From Aureimonas ureilytica (GTDB lineage: Bacteria > Pseudomonadota > Alphaproteobacteria > Rhizobiales > Rhizobiaceae): a DNA stretch of 55,989 bases. Below are positions 45,679 to 54,625 of this stretch, piece by piece. Location: NCBI RefSeq assembly GCF_001475935.1, contig NZ_LDQA01000067.1, positions 1 to 55,989 on the forward strand. The letters run 5' to 3'. A program made the position numbers and the translations under genes. The notes below the pieces were generated by a model, which was not told where the DNA came from, searched no databases, and saw only the letters and a list, made by a program, of their open reading frames with translations. Position 1 is the stretch's first letter. Each line of letters starts with the position of its first letter.

Positions 45679-47787
45679 TCAGGCGCTCATGCGCTCGAAG
45701 CCGGCCTCCGTGTCCAAATCCAGGGCGAAGCCCGCGTCGCTGCGCTCCGGTGAGACCGGCGGCGCGGCATTCGCGCGAAGGCGCGTCGAGGCCCGCGTGG
45801 GTGCGGCTGGAGCGTGCTCCGCGCGCGCGGTCTGGATACGGGTCTTCAACTCGCGCACGCTTTCCTGGCGGGACGGGGCGACCACGGCGGGGCGTTCGGC
45901 CCCTGCGCGAAGTCGAAAGAAGCTCGTGTTCTGCGTCAGCCGCTGCGCTTCGCCCGAAAGCTGGTGCGCGGTGGCGGCCATTTCGTTGGCGGCGCTCGCA
46001 TTGCCCTGCGTGACCTGGTCGAGCTGCTGGATGGCCTGATTGATCTGCTCCACGCCGATCGTCTGCTCGCGGCAGGCGGCGGAAATCTCGGACACGAGAT
46101 CGGCCGTCTTCTGGATGTCGGGCACCAAAGCGTTCAACATCCGCCCTGCTTCTTCCGAGGTCAGCAGCGTCTGGGCCGAGAGCTGGCCGATCTCCTGCGC
46201 CGCCGTTTGGCTGCGCTCGGCCAGCTTGCGCACTTCCGAGGCCACGACCGCAAAACCCTTGCCGTGCTGGCCGGCGCGGGCCGCCTCGATGGCCGCGTTC
46301 AGCGCCAGAAGGTCGGTCTGGCGCGCGATCTCCTGCACCAGCGCGATCTTTTCGGCGATTTCGCGCATAGCCTCCAACGAGGCGCCGACGGCCTGACCGG
46401 CCTTCTGGCCGCTTTCAGCGACCTGCGTGGCGATCCGCTCGGTGGTCGCGGCATTGTCGCCGTTCTGGCGCACATTGGCGCTCATCTGCTCGATCGCGGC
46501 CGACGCCTGCTCCGATGCGGCGGCCTGCTGCGTGGCGCCCGAAGACATCTGGTCCGCCGTCGCGGCCGACTGTAGGGCGCCGCCTGCCACCTGTTGGGAG
46601 GAGGACAGGACCTGCGACATGATCTCGGACAGCTTGGCGCTCATCTGGTTCATGGCGCGCAGGAGTTCGCCGATCTCGTCATTGCCCTTGACAGCGATGG
46701 TCTGCGTGAGATCGCCCGAGGCGATATCGTTGGTCAATTGGACGGCACGGCCCAGCCGACGCGAAATGGAAAGCGACATCCAGACCGCCGTTCCGAGGCC
46801 CAGCAGGAGGCAGGCCACGATGGTGGCGATCATGACGGCGCGTGCGGAAACGTAGGTCTGATCGGTGTCGGCGGCGAGCTTGTCGGCAAACGCCGTCTCA
46901 TGGGTCAGAAGCTCGCGGGCATTTGTCGTCAGTTGCAGAAGTGCGGGCCGCATCTTGCTCAGCATCAGGCCAACACCTGCCTGAGATCGATCGCCGAGGC
47001 CCGCCACGAAAGCCTGGTCCAAGGATTCCCGCAAGGAGTTCCAGTCCGCGACCGCCGCCTTGGCCGGCACGATCATCGAAGCGGGGTCGCTTGCGGCCGC
47101 AAGGACCGTGAAGTTTCGACCGGCGCTTTCCATCAGCGTGGCATAGTCCGTCCTCAACGACGCTTCGGCCTGCGGGTCGGGACGTTTGCCCGCCCGCTCC
47201 ACATAGACCACCAGGGTCGGCAGAGCCGATCGTAACTCCGATACCGCGTTGCGAAGCGGACCGGTCGCATTGGCGGCCGCCAGCGTTTCTTGCAGGGAAT
47301 GCAGTTCGCCCGTCAGCCGTTTGAAAAGGGGAGCGATCTGGGTTCGGTTGATCTCCTCAGCCTGAACGATCGTGTTCTGTTCCAGAAGAGCGTCGATGGA
47401 CTGGAACAAGGGCGTGATGGCTTGCCAGCTTTCGATCAGCGCCGTCGCCTTGGCGATCGCCTCCAGATGGCTGGGCGTGATGCCATCGCGGTAAGCCTGC
47501 AATTCCTTCAATGTGGCGTCGATCTTGCCTGTGATCGCACCGCGCAGCTGGCTTCGCGCGTCCTCGGTATCGACCAGAGCCAAAGCCGCCATGGAACGGC
47601 CGACCGCCTCGGTCTCGGCCACGACATTGGCCAGCCGGCGAGATTGGGCGAACGGATGGTCCACGAAGTTTTTCATCGTTTGGTTGGCGGAGCCAAGCGC
47701 CGCGACGCCCTCGTAGCCCGCGACCCCCATCAGCAAGAGCACCACGCCGAAACTCACGCCAAGCTTCAACTTGATCGATGTACGCAT
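45679..47787 (-). CDS. Methyl-accepting chemotaxis protein
   Basis: Transmembrane chemoreceptor of 702 residues. TM1 follows [22 protein letters not shown] periplasmic four-helix sensor of about 290 residues comes next, then TM2 ([22 protein letters not shown]), HAMP ([23 protein letters not shown]) and the signalling hairpin with [21 protein letters not shown] and [19 protein letters not shown] long Ala/Arg-rich tail lacks a C-terminal CheR/CheB-binding pentapeptide. The ATG at 47787 follows AAGGTGGG. It is closely paralogous to the next receptor, which is transcribed in the same direction 180 bp upstream. Confidence 0.95.
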   Translation of the reverse strand: MRTSIKLKLGVSFGVVLLLMGVAGYEGVAALGSANQTMKNFVDHPFAQSRRLANVVAETEAVGRSMAALALVDTEDARSQLRGAITGKIDATLKELQAYRDGITPSHLEAIAKATALIESWQAITPLFQSIDALLEQNTIVQAEEINRTQIAPLFKRLTGELHSLQETLAAANATGPLRNAVSELRSALPTLVVYVERAGKRPDPQAEASLRTDYATLMESAGRNFTVLAAASDPASMIVPAKAAVADWNSLRESLDQAFVAGLGDRSQAGVGLMLSKMRPALLQLTTNARELLTHETAFADKLAADTDQTYVSARAVMIATIVACLLLGLGTAVWMSLSISRRLGRAVQLTNDIASGDLTQTIAVKGNDEIGELLRAMNQMSAKLSEIMSQVLSSSQQVAGGALQSAATADQMSSGATQQAAASEQASAAIEQMSANVRQNGDNAATTERIATQVAESGQKAGQAVGASLEAMREIAEKIALVQEIARQTDLLALNAAIEAARAGQHGKGFAVVASEVRKLAERSQTAAQEIGQLSAQTLLTSEEAGRMLNALVPDIQKTADLVSEISAACREQTIGVEQINQAIQQLDQVTQGNASAANEMAATAHQLSGEAQRLTQNTSFFRLRAGAERPAVVAPSRQESVRELKTRIQTARAEHAPAAPTRASTRLRANAAPPVSPERSDAGFALDLDTEAGFERMSA

Positions 47788-47967
47788 CGCCAGACCCACC
47801 TTACCGAAGAAAAAGATCATGAGATACGGCGTTGAATTATTCGTGAATCGGACTCATCTTTTGGTGCCGTAAGATTCGGAGCGCCCTGTCTCGAATAACG
47901 CAATCTTCCCTTACGACCGTTCGCGTTCCATTCAGCGGCGCGGTGGCCGGCACCGCGCCTTGAGCTC

Positions 47968-50097
47968 TCAGGCGCTCAGGCGCTCGAACGAAGCCTTGTC
48001 GTCCAGTTCGAGGTCGAACCCCTTCGCCTCGCCCTCGAAGCCCGTCATTTCGTCGGGAACCTGGGCCTTGGGGGCCGCGACTGACTTGACGGGACGGGCG
48101 GGCTTGGCGCCCTCGTTCGCCGCGTGCTGGCTGCGCAGGGTCTGGATCCGGTCCTGGAGCCCCCGTACGGTCTCCTGGCGGGCCGGCGCGACCACGGGCG
48201 GGCGCGCCGCGCCGGCGCGCAGGCGGAAGGCGGCCGAGCTTTGCGCCAGTCGTTGCGCCTCGGCCGAAAGCTGCGCCGATGTCGCCGACATTTCGCCGGC
48301 CGCGCCGGCATTGGCCTGCGTGACCTGATCCAGCTGCTGGATCGCCTGGTTGATCTGTTCGGTGCCGATCGTCTGCTCCCGGCAGGCGGCGGAAATCTCC
48401 GACACGAGGTCGGCCGTTCGGCGGATATCAGGCACGAGCGCCTGCAACATGCGCCCCGCCTCCTGCGAGGTGAGAAGCGTATCGGCCGACAATTGGCTGA
48501 TCTCGGAGGCTGCCTGCTGGGAGCGCTCGGCGAGCTTACGCACTTCGGACGCGACCACCGCGAAGCCCTTGCCGTGCTGGCCGGCGCGGGCGGCTTCGAT
48601 GGCTGCATTCAGTGCCAGAAGGTCGGTCTGGCGCGCGATCTCCTGAATCACCGCGATCTTTTCGGAGATGACGCGCATGGCCTCCAGCGAGGCGGCGACC
48701 GCCGCGCCCGCCTGCTCGCCGCTGACGGCGACCTGCGTGGCGATCCGCTCCGTGGTCGAGGCGTTGTCGGCGTTCTGGCGCACATTGGCGGTCATCTGCT
48801 CGATGGCGGCGGAGGCCTCTTCCGAGGCCGCGGCTTGTTCTGCGGCGCCCGAGGACAGGCGCTCGGCCGTGATCGCCGACTGTGCCGAGCCCGTGGCCAC
48901 ATGGCCGGACGAGGCGACGACCTCGCTCATGATCTCGGACAGTTTGGCGCTCATGCGGTTCATGGCGCGCAGGAGATCGCCGATCTCGTCCGAGCCCTTC
49001 GCGTCCGCGACCTGCGTCAGATCGCCGTCGGCGATGTCGTTGGACAGTTTGGCCGCGCTCGCCAGCCGCCGCGAGATCGACAGCGACATCCACACGGCCG
49101 CCCCAAGGCCCAGAGCCAGCGAAGCGCCGACGACACCCATCAGAATCGTGCGGGTCGTCAGATAGGTTTCGCGCGTCTCCTGGGCGAGCTGGTTCGCCAC
49201 ACCGGCTTCGTATTGCGACAAAGCCTGGGCTTGTTCGGTGAGCTGGTTCAGGGCCGGGCGCACGCCGCTCGCCAGAAGGGCGGCGGCCTGAACCGTGCGG
49301 TCCGCCTCGCCCAAGGCAAAGGTCTGCTGGAGCAGGGGGCGCAGCTTACCCCATTCTCCCAGGCTCTCGCTCATCAGCGCCCCTGCGGGCCCCGTTCCCA
49401 GACTTGTGGAAAGGGTCGCAAATCCTTGGTCGGCTTGACCGAGCAACGTGTCGATTTGCTGCTTCAGATGAACCATCGTCTGCGCATCGACGCGGTTTGC
49501 AGCATCGGACACGATGAGGGCCAACATGGGAAGGATGGTGCGCAGGTTCGACAGTTGATCGCGCACACCGACATTCGCATTGACCTTGATCAGGCGTTCC
49601 CGAACACCACCCAGGCTTTCCTGCAGACGATCCAGCGTCGGCATGATCTGCATGTGGACGATCTCGTCGGCCTTGATGGCACTATTCTGGTCGAGAAGCC
49701 CAACCGTTTCGAGAAGCACCGGGTGCAGATGCTGCCAGCCTTCGATCAGCGTGGCGGCCTGCGCCAGAGCCTTGGTGTCGCCCGCGGCGATCTGGGCGCG
49801 ATAGGCTTTCAGCTCCTCGATCGTGGCGCCGATCTGGGCTTCGCTGTCGTCCCGCAACGCGGCGCGCAGCCTGTCGTCGGTTTCATAGGAGAGGGCGCCG
49901 ATCGAGCGACCGACGCTTTCGGTTTGCCTCATGATATTGGCGAGGCGCTTGTTCTGCGCGAACGGCCGGTTGACGAAGCTTTCCATCGTGTCATTGGCCG
50001 AGCGCAACGACGCCACACCGAAATAGCCGGCCGTGCCCATCATCGCGAGAATGACGCCAAAGCTGGCCCCAAGCTTCAACTTTATCGTCGCGCGCAT
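47968..50097 (-). CDS. Methyl-accepting chemotaxis protein
   Basis: Transmembrane chemoreceptor of 709 residues, built like its downstream neighbour. It has TM1 after [21 protein letters not shown], a large periplasmic helical sensor and TM2 ([22 protein letters not shown]). HAMP ([23 protein letters not shown]) and a full signalling domain follow. The sensor regions of the two receptors differ much more than their signalling regions, so they probably see different signals. The C-terminal tail is extended and has no pentapeptide tether. The ATG at 50097 follows GGGGATCGG; a TTG four codons upstream is less likely. Confidence 0.95.
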   Translation of the reverse strand: MRATIKLKLGASFGVILAMMGTAGYFGVASLRSANDTMESFVNRPFAQNKRLANIMRQTESVGRSIGALSYETDDRLRAALRDDSEAQIGATIEELKAYRAQIAAGDTKALAQAATLIEGWQHLHPVLLETVGLLDQNSAIKADEIVHMQIMPTLDRLQESLGGVRERLIKVNANVGVRDQLSNLRTILPMLALIVSDAANRVDAQTMVHLKQQIDTLLGQADQGFATLSTSLGTGPAGALMSESLGEWGKLRPLLQQTFALGEADRTVQAAALLASGVRPALNQLTEQAQALSQYEAGVANQLAQETRETYLTTRTILMGVVGASLALGLGAAVWMSLSISRRLASAAKLSNDIADGDLTQVADAKGSDEIGDLLRAMNRMSAKLSEIMSEVVASSGHVATGSAQSAITAERLSSGAAEQAAASEEASAAIEQMTANVRQNADNASTTERIATQVAVSGEQAGAAVAASLEAMRVISEKIAVIQEIARQTDLLALNAAIEAARAGQHGKGFAVVASEVRKLAERSQQAASEISQLSADTLLTSQEAGRMLQALVPDIRRTADLVSEISAACREQTIGTEQINQAIQQLDQVTQANAGAAGEMSATSAQLSAEAQRLAQSSAAFRLRAGAARPPVVAPARQETVRGLQDRIQTLRSQHAANEGAKPARPVKSVAAPKAQVPDEMTGFEGEAKGFDLELDDKASFERLSA

Positions 50098-50481
50098 ACC
50101 GATCCCCAACCTTCTGAACTATAATATCTCCGTGTTATGCTGAAATATCGGTTAATTCGTGCAACGGTTGTTCATAAAGCCGCGCTAGAAAGCTCTGGCG
50201 CGCAGCGTTTCGTTCTTTTTCTGCCACGATATTGACGAGCGCTGCCACCTTTCCATATTCAGTCGGCCATAATAGTAATTAATACATACATTAGGCGCAG
50301 CATTTTCTACCGCGAGGCGCGCTACTGGAGCCGCAACGCGAAAAGGGCCCGACGCGTCAAACGCCGAGCCCTCTCACGAACCATCGATTTGACCCCGCCC
50401 CATCAAATGGAGAAGGGAGAACGGCCTTCGGCCTTTCGATCCGCAAGGGTTCGAAGCTGAGAAGGCTGCGTCCCGTAGCGC
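50098..50481. promoter_or_regulatory. A+T-rich intergenic region upstream of the chemoreceptor
   Basis: The stretch 50115-50310 is clearly richer in A+T than most of the window (for example TAATAGTAATTAATACATAC) and probably contains the promoter of the receptor starting at 50097. The right part holds the terminator of the PAS receptor gene. No gene is seen. Confidence 0.45.
50341..50372 (-). terminator. Terminator after the PAS chemoreceptor
   Basis: On the minus strand GGGCTCGGCG pairs with CGTCGGGCCC (10 bp, including two G-T pairs) around a 7-base loop and is followed by TTTTCG. It lies about 110 bp downstream of the PAS receptor stop. Confidence 0.6.
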
Positions 50482-51546
50482 TTACGCAACCAGACGAATA
50501 CGAGCGCCGCTTGCGCCACGGTTCGCTTCGTCCGCCGCCAGATTGTGCCGGTCGAGGGCGTGGAGCGCCTCGTTGATCTGCTGCGCGCCGACGCTCTGCT
50601 CGCGGCATGCGGAGGAAATCTCGCGCACCAGTTCGGACGTCCGCTCGATGTCGGGCATCAGCGACTTCAGCATGTCGCCGGCCTGCTCGGAGATCGTCAC
50701 CGTGGAGGCCGACAGCGCGCTGATCTCGGCCGCGGCATGCTGCGAGCGCTCGGCGAGCTTGCGCACCTCGGAGGCGACCACCGCGAAGCCCTTGCCGTGC
50801 GTGCCGGCGCGCGCGGCCTCGATGGCCGCGTTCAGCGCCAGAAGGTCGGTCTGGCGCGCGATTTCCTGCACCACACGAATCTTGTCGGCAATAACCCGCA
50901 TCGCCGTCACGGCTTCCGCCACGGTCTTCCCGGTGCGCAACGCGCTCTCGGCGGCATGCTGGGCGATCCGGTCGGTCTGCGTCGCGTTGTCGGCGTTCTG
51001 AGCGATATTGGCGGCCATCTCTTCCATGGCGGTCGAGGCCGCGACCGTGGCGTTGGACTGCGAGGCCTGCATCTGGGCCTGCTGTTCCTCCACCAGCTTC
51101 TGGGAGTGGATGTCGCGCACCGCGCCGCAGGTGCGGATCGGGTTGCCCTGCGAATCCCGCAGACAACCACCCACAGCCGCGACCCAGCGATAGCTGCCGT
51201 CCTTCATGCGAATGCGGTACTCGACTTTATATTCCGTCTTGCCCGTCTTATCCATCATGAAGTCGCCGAAGGCGCCAAACACATAGGACCCATCCTCTGG
51301 ATGGACACGGTCCATCCAGGCTTGCAGCACGTTGGGAAATTCTTCGACGGTGGTGAAACCCAGAAGACGGCGAAACTCCATCGACCAGGACCAGCGGCTG
51401 TTCGGTGAGCCGGGATCGCCGTCGACGATCACCGCGTCCCAAAGACCGACACCGCAATCTTCGTCCAATAGATGAAGACGCTGCTCCAGGTCGGCCACCC
51501 GCTCGGCGAGTTGCTTGACCTTATTTTTCCGAAAACGGCTCAACAT
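50482..51546 (-). CDS. Soluble PAS-domain chemoreceptor with short signalling tail
   Basis: A 354-residue cytoplasmic receptor with no membrane helix. A short coiled coil ([19 protein letters not shown]) is followed by a PAS fold at about 32-148 ([30 protein letters not shown]), close to the PAS_3 type. A compact MCP signalling region then has the conserved tip [21 protein letters not shown]. The C-terminal helix ends abruptly about 30 residues after [13 protein letters not shown], where the paralogues continue much further, so the descending methylation helix is shortened. It might be a truncation or a natural short form. The cofactor and signal are unknown. Confidence 0.9.
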   Translation of the reverse strand: MLSRFRKNKVKQLAERVADLEQRLHLLDEDCGVGLWDAVIVDGDPGSPNSRWSWSMEFRRLLGFTTVEEFPNVLQAWMDRVHPEDGSYVFGAFGDFMMDKTGKTEYKVEYRIRMKDGSYRWVAAVGGCLRDSQGNPIRTCGAVRDIHSQKLVEEQQAQMQASQSNATVAASTAMEEMAANIAQNADNATQTDRIAQHAAESALRTGKTVAEAVTAMRVIADKIRVVQEIARQTDLLALNAAIEAARAGTHGKGFAVVASEVRKLAERSQHAAAEISALSASTVTISEQAGDMLKSLMPDIERTSELVREISSACREQSVGAQQINEALHALDRHNLAADEANRGASGARIRLVA

Positions 51547-51727
51547 TGCAAGCTAACCTTATAAACGTAGCGGCAATGGCACTTTACGCCTTGAATCTTG
51601 ATGTTTCGTATTGTCGAGAAATCCAATCGACGCGATTCCCCTCCTCCTTGGGGTGTTGTCGAGCGACGGGTCGTTACATAAGACGGATGATGCAACTTGC
51701 TGCGCCATGCGGGAGATGGAGAAGGGC

Positions 51728-52138
51728 ATGACACCGGAACCAAGGCTCGGCTGCGGGATCGCGCTCTGGCGTGACGAACGGCTTCTTCTGGTTCGGCGGC
51801 GGCGCGCGCCCGAGGCCAGCACCTGGAGCTTTCCGGGCGGCAAAGTCGATCCGTACGAGCCGACGGAAGCGGCAGCGCGGCGCGAAACGCTGGAGGAACT
51901 GGGGATCGAGGTCGGGCCGCTCGAGCTTCTCTGCGTCGCGGACCTGATCGACCCCGAGGCAGGCCAGCATTGGGTTTCGCCGGTCTATGTCGCACAGGAA
52001 TGGCAGGGCGAGCCCCGCCTCGTTGAGCCCGACAAGCACGAACGGTTCGACTGGTTCGCGCTGGACGCGCTGCCGGAGCAGATCTCGATCGCGGTCGTGA
52101 CGGCCACCGCCGCGCTTCAGCGGCGGCTTCAGAGATAA
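51728..52138 (+). CDS. NUDIX hydrolase
   Basis: A 136-residue pyrophosphohydrolase. The complete Nudix box runs over residues 38-60 (GKVDPYE, seven residues, then RETLEELGI). It starts MTPEPRLGCGIALWRDERLLLVRRRRAPEAS, and the ATG at 51728 follows GGAGAAGG. Short stand-alone members clean up oxidised or non-canonical nucleotides or cleave nucleoside diphosphate derivatives. The substrate is not deducible. It is divergent from the PAS receptor gene and followed by a small convergent lipoprotein gene. Confidence 0.9.
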   Translation: MTPEPRLGCGIALWRDERLLLVRRRRAPEASTWSFPGGKVDPYEPTEAAARRETLEELGIEVGPLELLCVADLIDPEAGQHWVSPVYVAQEWQGEPRLVEPDKHERFDWFALDALPEQISIAVVTATAALQRRLQR

Positions 52139-52178
52139 GCCGGCTTACACCACACGGTTAGCGATAGTGCGCGGGGTT

Positions 52179-52355
52179 TCAGCGCCTGGTGGCGGCCAGG
52201 GCCTCGTCGCCTGGCTGCCGGCCCGCGCGCAGGGGCTCGGTGCGCCGGCCGAGGTCGTCCAGCGTGTTGGGCAGAACGGCCACGGCGCGATTCATGCCTG
52301 CGCAGCCGGCAAGGCTCGCGCAGAGAAGCGCCGATAAAAGGACAAGGCGAGACAT
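52179..52355 (-). CDS. Very small lipoprotein, 58 residues
   Basis: The frame begins MSRLVLLSALLCASLAGCAG, a short signal with lipobox SLAGC (acylated Cys18). A 40-residue polar mature part follows (MNRAVAVLPNTLDDLGRRTEPLRAGRQPGDEALAATRR). The ATG at 52355 follows GGGAGCC. The layout resembles the many tiny envelope lipoproteins of alphaproteobacteria. No family is recognised. Confidence 0.7.
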   Translation of the reverse strand: MSRLVLLSALLCASLAGCAGMNRAVAVLPNTLDDLGRRTEPLRAGRQPGDEALAATRR

Positions 52356-52456
52356 GGACGGCTCCCGAACGGCATCCGCTTGGCCCCTCCGGGAGTGCGG
52401 ATGCGTTGAAGGCTCGTCAGATAGGTCGGCTGTTCCCGATTGTCAGCCGCTGATGG

Positions 52457-54145
52457 TCAGTTCTGCCGCTCGAAGCACCAGCCGAGCTGCGTGCGCTCGG
52501 TGGGATCGAACACCATCGTGATTTGCAAGGTCGGCCGAGCGCCGCTCGCATCGGCGAAGAAGATCGAGTCCTCCAGCCGGGGCATGACCTCGCCGTAGAA
52601 CCACCAGACCTCGCCACCATGGGACAGGCGGATGCCGGTCCGCGTCTCGTCGGCCACCACGTCCGGGTGGAGATGGAAGCGCAGAAGGCCCAGCGGCTCT
52701 TCGCTGGCGGCGCGGGTCGCGCGCCCGGTGGACGGCAGAAGCCGATCCACACCCTCGATTCGCCCGCCGTCGCGCGACAGATGAATCTGCCGCTCGTGGA
52801 CGAAGCCGAAGGGCAGGCGGTAACCGTCATGGGCGGCGGTGAGCAACTGTCCCTCGCCGGTGTCCTCGCGCGTCACGGGCACGCGGGTCGGCCCCGGCAG
52901 AAGCGGCACGCCGAGATAGCGATCCACCACGGGCGACTTGGCAAAGCGCGAGGACGAATGGTCGGCGAGAACGAGGGTCGAATGCGCCGCCGTGTTGCGC
53001 GACAGGCGACGGCCAGCGTCTTCGGCGCGCGCCGTCGCGCCGCAATTGATCACCATGCGATGGCGGCCGGAGGAGAATTCGAAGGCCAGCGTGCCGGCAT
53101 GAGCCTCGCCCGCGACGGCGGGCGCGGGCGGCACGCCGGTATCGGCCAGAAGCGTGGTGCCGCCGGCCGACAGGCGCTGGTAGCCGGACTGGCGCAGCGC
53201 CGAAACCGGCTCGCCCAGCGTTTCGTCATAACGCAGGAGCGCCAGCGCCATGGCCCGATCCGACAGGCCCATACCGTTGAACAGCGCCAGCGCCCCGTCG
53301 CCATGCTGGAAGAAGCGCAGCGCCAGGAACAGGCGGTCCATCGCGCTGAACAGGGCGCGCGGCATGGCTTGGTTGCGATGGGCGAAGAGCTGGCGCAGCG
53401 GCAGGAGATCGGCCAGCAGCGCCGGGATCGCCGCCGGGTTGCGCGAGATATGGCCGCCATCGGCGTAAAGCTGGCGATCCAGCTCCTCGCCCAGGAACTT
53501 GGCGGCCCAGCGCACATGGTAGCGCCGGCTCGGCTGGCAAAGGGCGGCGAAGGCCAGCGCAATCCGCGCGCGAAGGCGCGGCAAGCCGTCGGGCGCGGCG
53601 GAGGCGGCGCGGGCGAGGCGGCGCGTCTGGCGCGCCAGCGAGGTTTCGAAGCGCTGGACGAAGGCGGTGTCGGCCTGCGCCAGGATGATCGGCGCATGTG
53701 ACAGCCAGCTGATGATACGGCGCGCCACCACGTCATGGTCGAAGGCCTGACGCGGCAGGACGCTGCGCTCGAAGCGCATCCAGTCGCCGACCAGAACGCG
53801 CGCCTGCTCGGCGGCGAGCGCGTCTCCCGCCTCGGTGAAATGGCGCAGCCAGCCGAAACCGTGCAGGTCCCCCGTCCAGCTGCGGGGCGCGGTGCGCAGA
53901 ACGAAGGGCGAGGTCGTGCCGAAATCCACGATATGCCCGGCCAGCGGCAGACGCCCGATATAGAAGCTTTCGACCAGCGAGGCCTCGCCCCGGCGCAGGT
54001 CCGCGGGCACCGCGACCAGTCGCCCGGCGCGGCGCGCGACGGGCGAAAACGCCGTCATGGCCGGAGCCACGCCGCGCAGGCGGCGAAGCGTCTCGCGGAC
54101 CATCAGCCCCGCAAGGCGTGGCTCATCGACAAATCCCGTCGTCAT
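52457..54145 (-). CDS. Heparinase II/III-family protein
   Basis: A 562-residue protein with an N-terminal alpha-toroid-like part (GFGWLRHFTEAG, RRIISWLSHAPIILAQ) and a C-terminal heparinase II/III beta-sandwich. The latter contains GGTTLLADTG, AGTLAFEFSSGRHRMVINCG, NTAAHSTLVLADHSSSRF, AHDGYRLPFGFVHERQIHLS and FHLHPDV. The ATG at 54145 follows GGGGGA. Relatives are found in most Hyphomicrobiales beside rsmB and purH. No signal peptide is seen, so the natural polysaccharide substrate and the location are uncertain despite the family name. Confidence 0.9.
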   Translation of the reverse strand: MTTGFVDEPRLAGLMVRETLRRLRGVAPAMTAFSPVARRAGRLVAVPADLRRGEASLVESFYIGRLPLAGHIVDFGTTSPFVLRTAPRSWTGDLHGFGWLRHFTEAGDALAAEQARVLVGDWMRFERSVLPRQAFDHDVVARRIISWLSHAPIILAQADTAFVQRFETSLARQTRRLARAASAAPDGLPRLRARIALAFAALCQPSRRYHVRWAAKFLGEELDRQLYADGGHISRNPAAIPALLADLLPLRQLFAHRNQAMPRALFSAMDRLFLALRFFQHGDGALALFNGMGLSDRAMALALLRYDETLGEPVSALRQSGYQRLSAGGTTLLADTGVPPAPAVAGEAHAGTLAFEFSSGRHRMVINCGATARAEDAGRRLSRNTAAHSTLVLADHSSSRFAKSPVVDRYLGVPLLPGPTRVPVTREDTGEGQLLTAAHDGYRLPFGFVHERQIHLSRDGGRIEGVDRLLPSTGRATRAASEEPLGLLRFHLHPDVVADETRTGIRLSHGGEVWWFYGEVMPRLEDSIFFADASGARPTLQITMVFDPTERTQLGWCFERQN

Positions 54146-54625
54146 CGCAAGTCCCCCGACCGACAAAGCCGGCCCTGTGCACCGATCCGGGACGCGCGAG
54201 GCGAAACCGGATCGGTTCCTCTCGCAGCCCCTCTTGCCACGAGTTTTCCGCAATCAGGGTTAACAGGGCGCTAATGGCGCCTGAGCGTCGATCTGGAAAC
54301 TGGGACGGGACGGTCCGCCCATGCCTGTTCGCCGGTGATCCGCCCCCGTGTTTCCCCACCCGGTGTCAGGATCGGGTCAGGCCGGGGCCAGCTTGCGCGC
54401 TCCAAAAGCAACCGCGCATCCCGAGACAGGCCCGCCATGGGGATCGGTCCTTCGGGCCAGCGGACGCAGCGCCGGGTGCGATCGCGGGGATCGGCTGGCC
54501 CGCGCAAAGGCCAGCCCGAGCCGCTCGGCGTCGGCTTGCGCCGCAAGACGCCGTTTCAGCCGTCTGGAGACGGGGTCCGGAGCCCACTGGACCGGGCTCT
54601 TCCCAAGCGCTGATGCCGCCAGACG
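54146..54625. other. 480-bp region between rsmB and the heparinase-like gene
   Basis: It holds the promoter region of the heparinase-like gene. A minus-strand frame at 54271-54438 (MAGLSRDARLLLERASWPRP, ending VPVSRSTLRRH) has protein-like composition, and an in-frame extension runs to 54546. A ribosome site is not clear, so I leave it as a possible small gene only. Confidence 0.3.

Noticed and set aside
48124-50124. A 666-codon frame opposite a chemoreceptor
   Set aside because: It is antisense to a complete MCP with all domains. Similar mirror frames occur opposite the paralogue.
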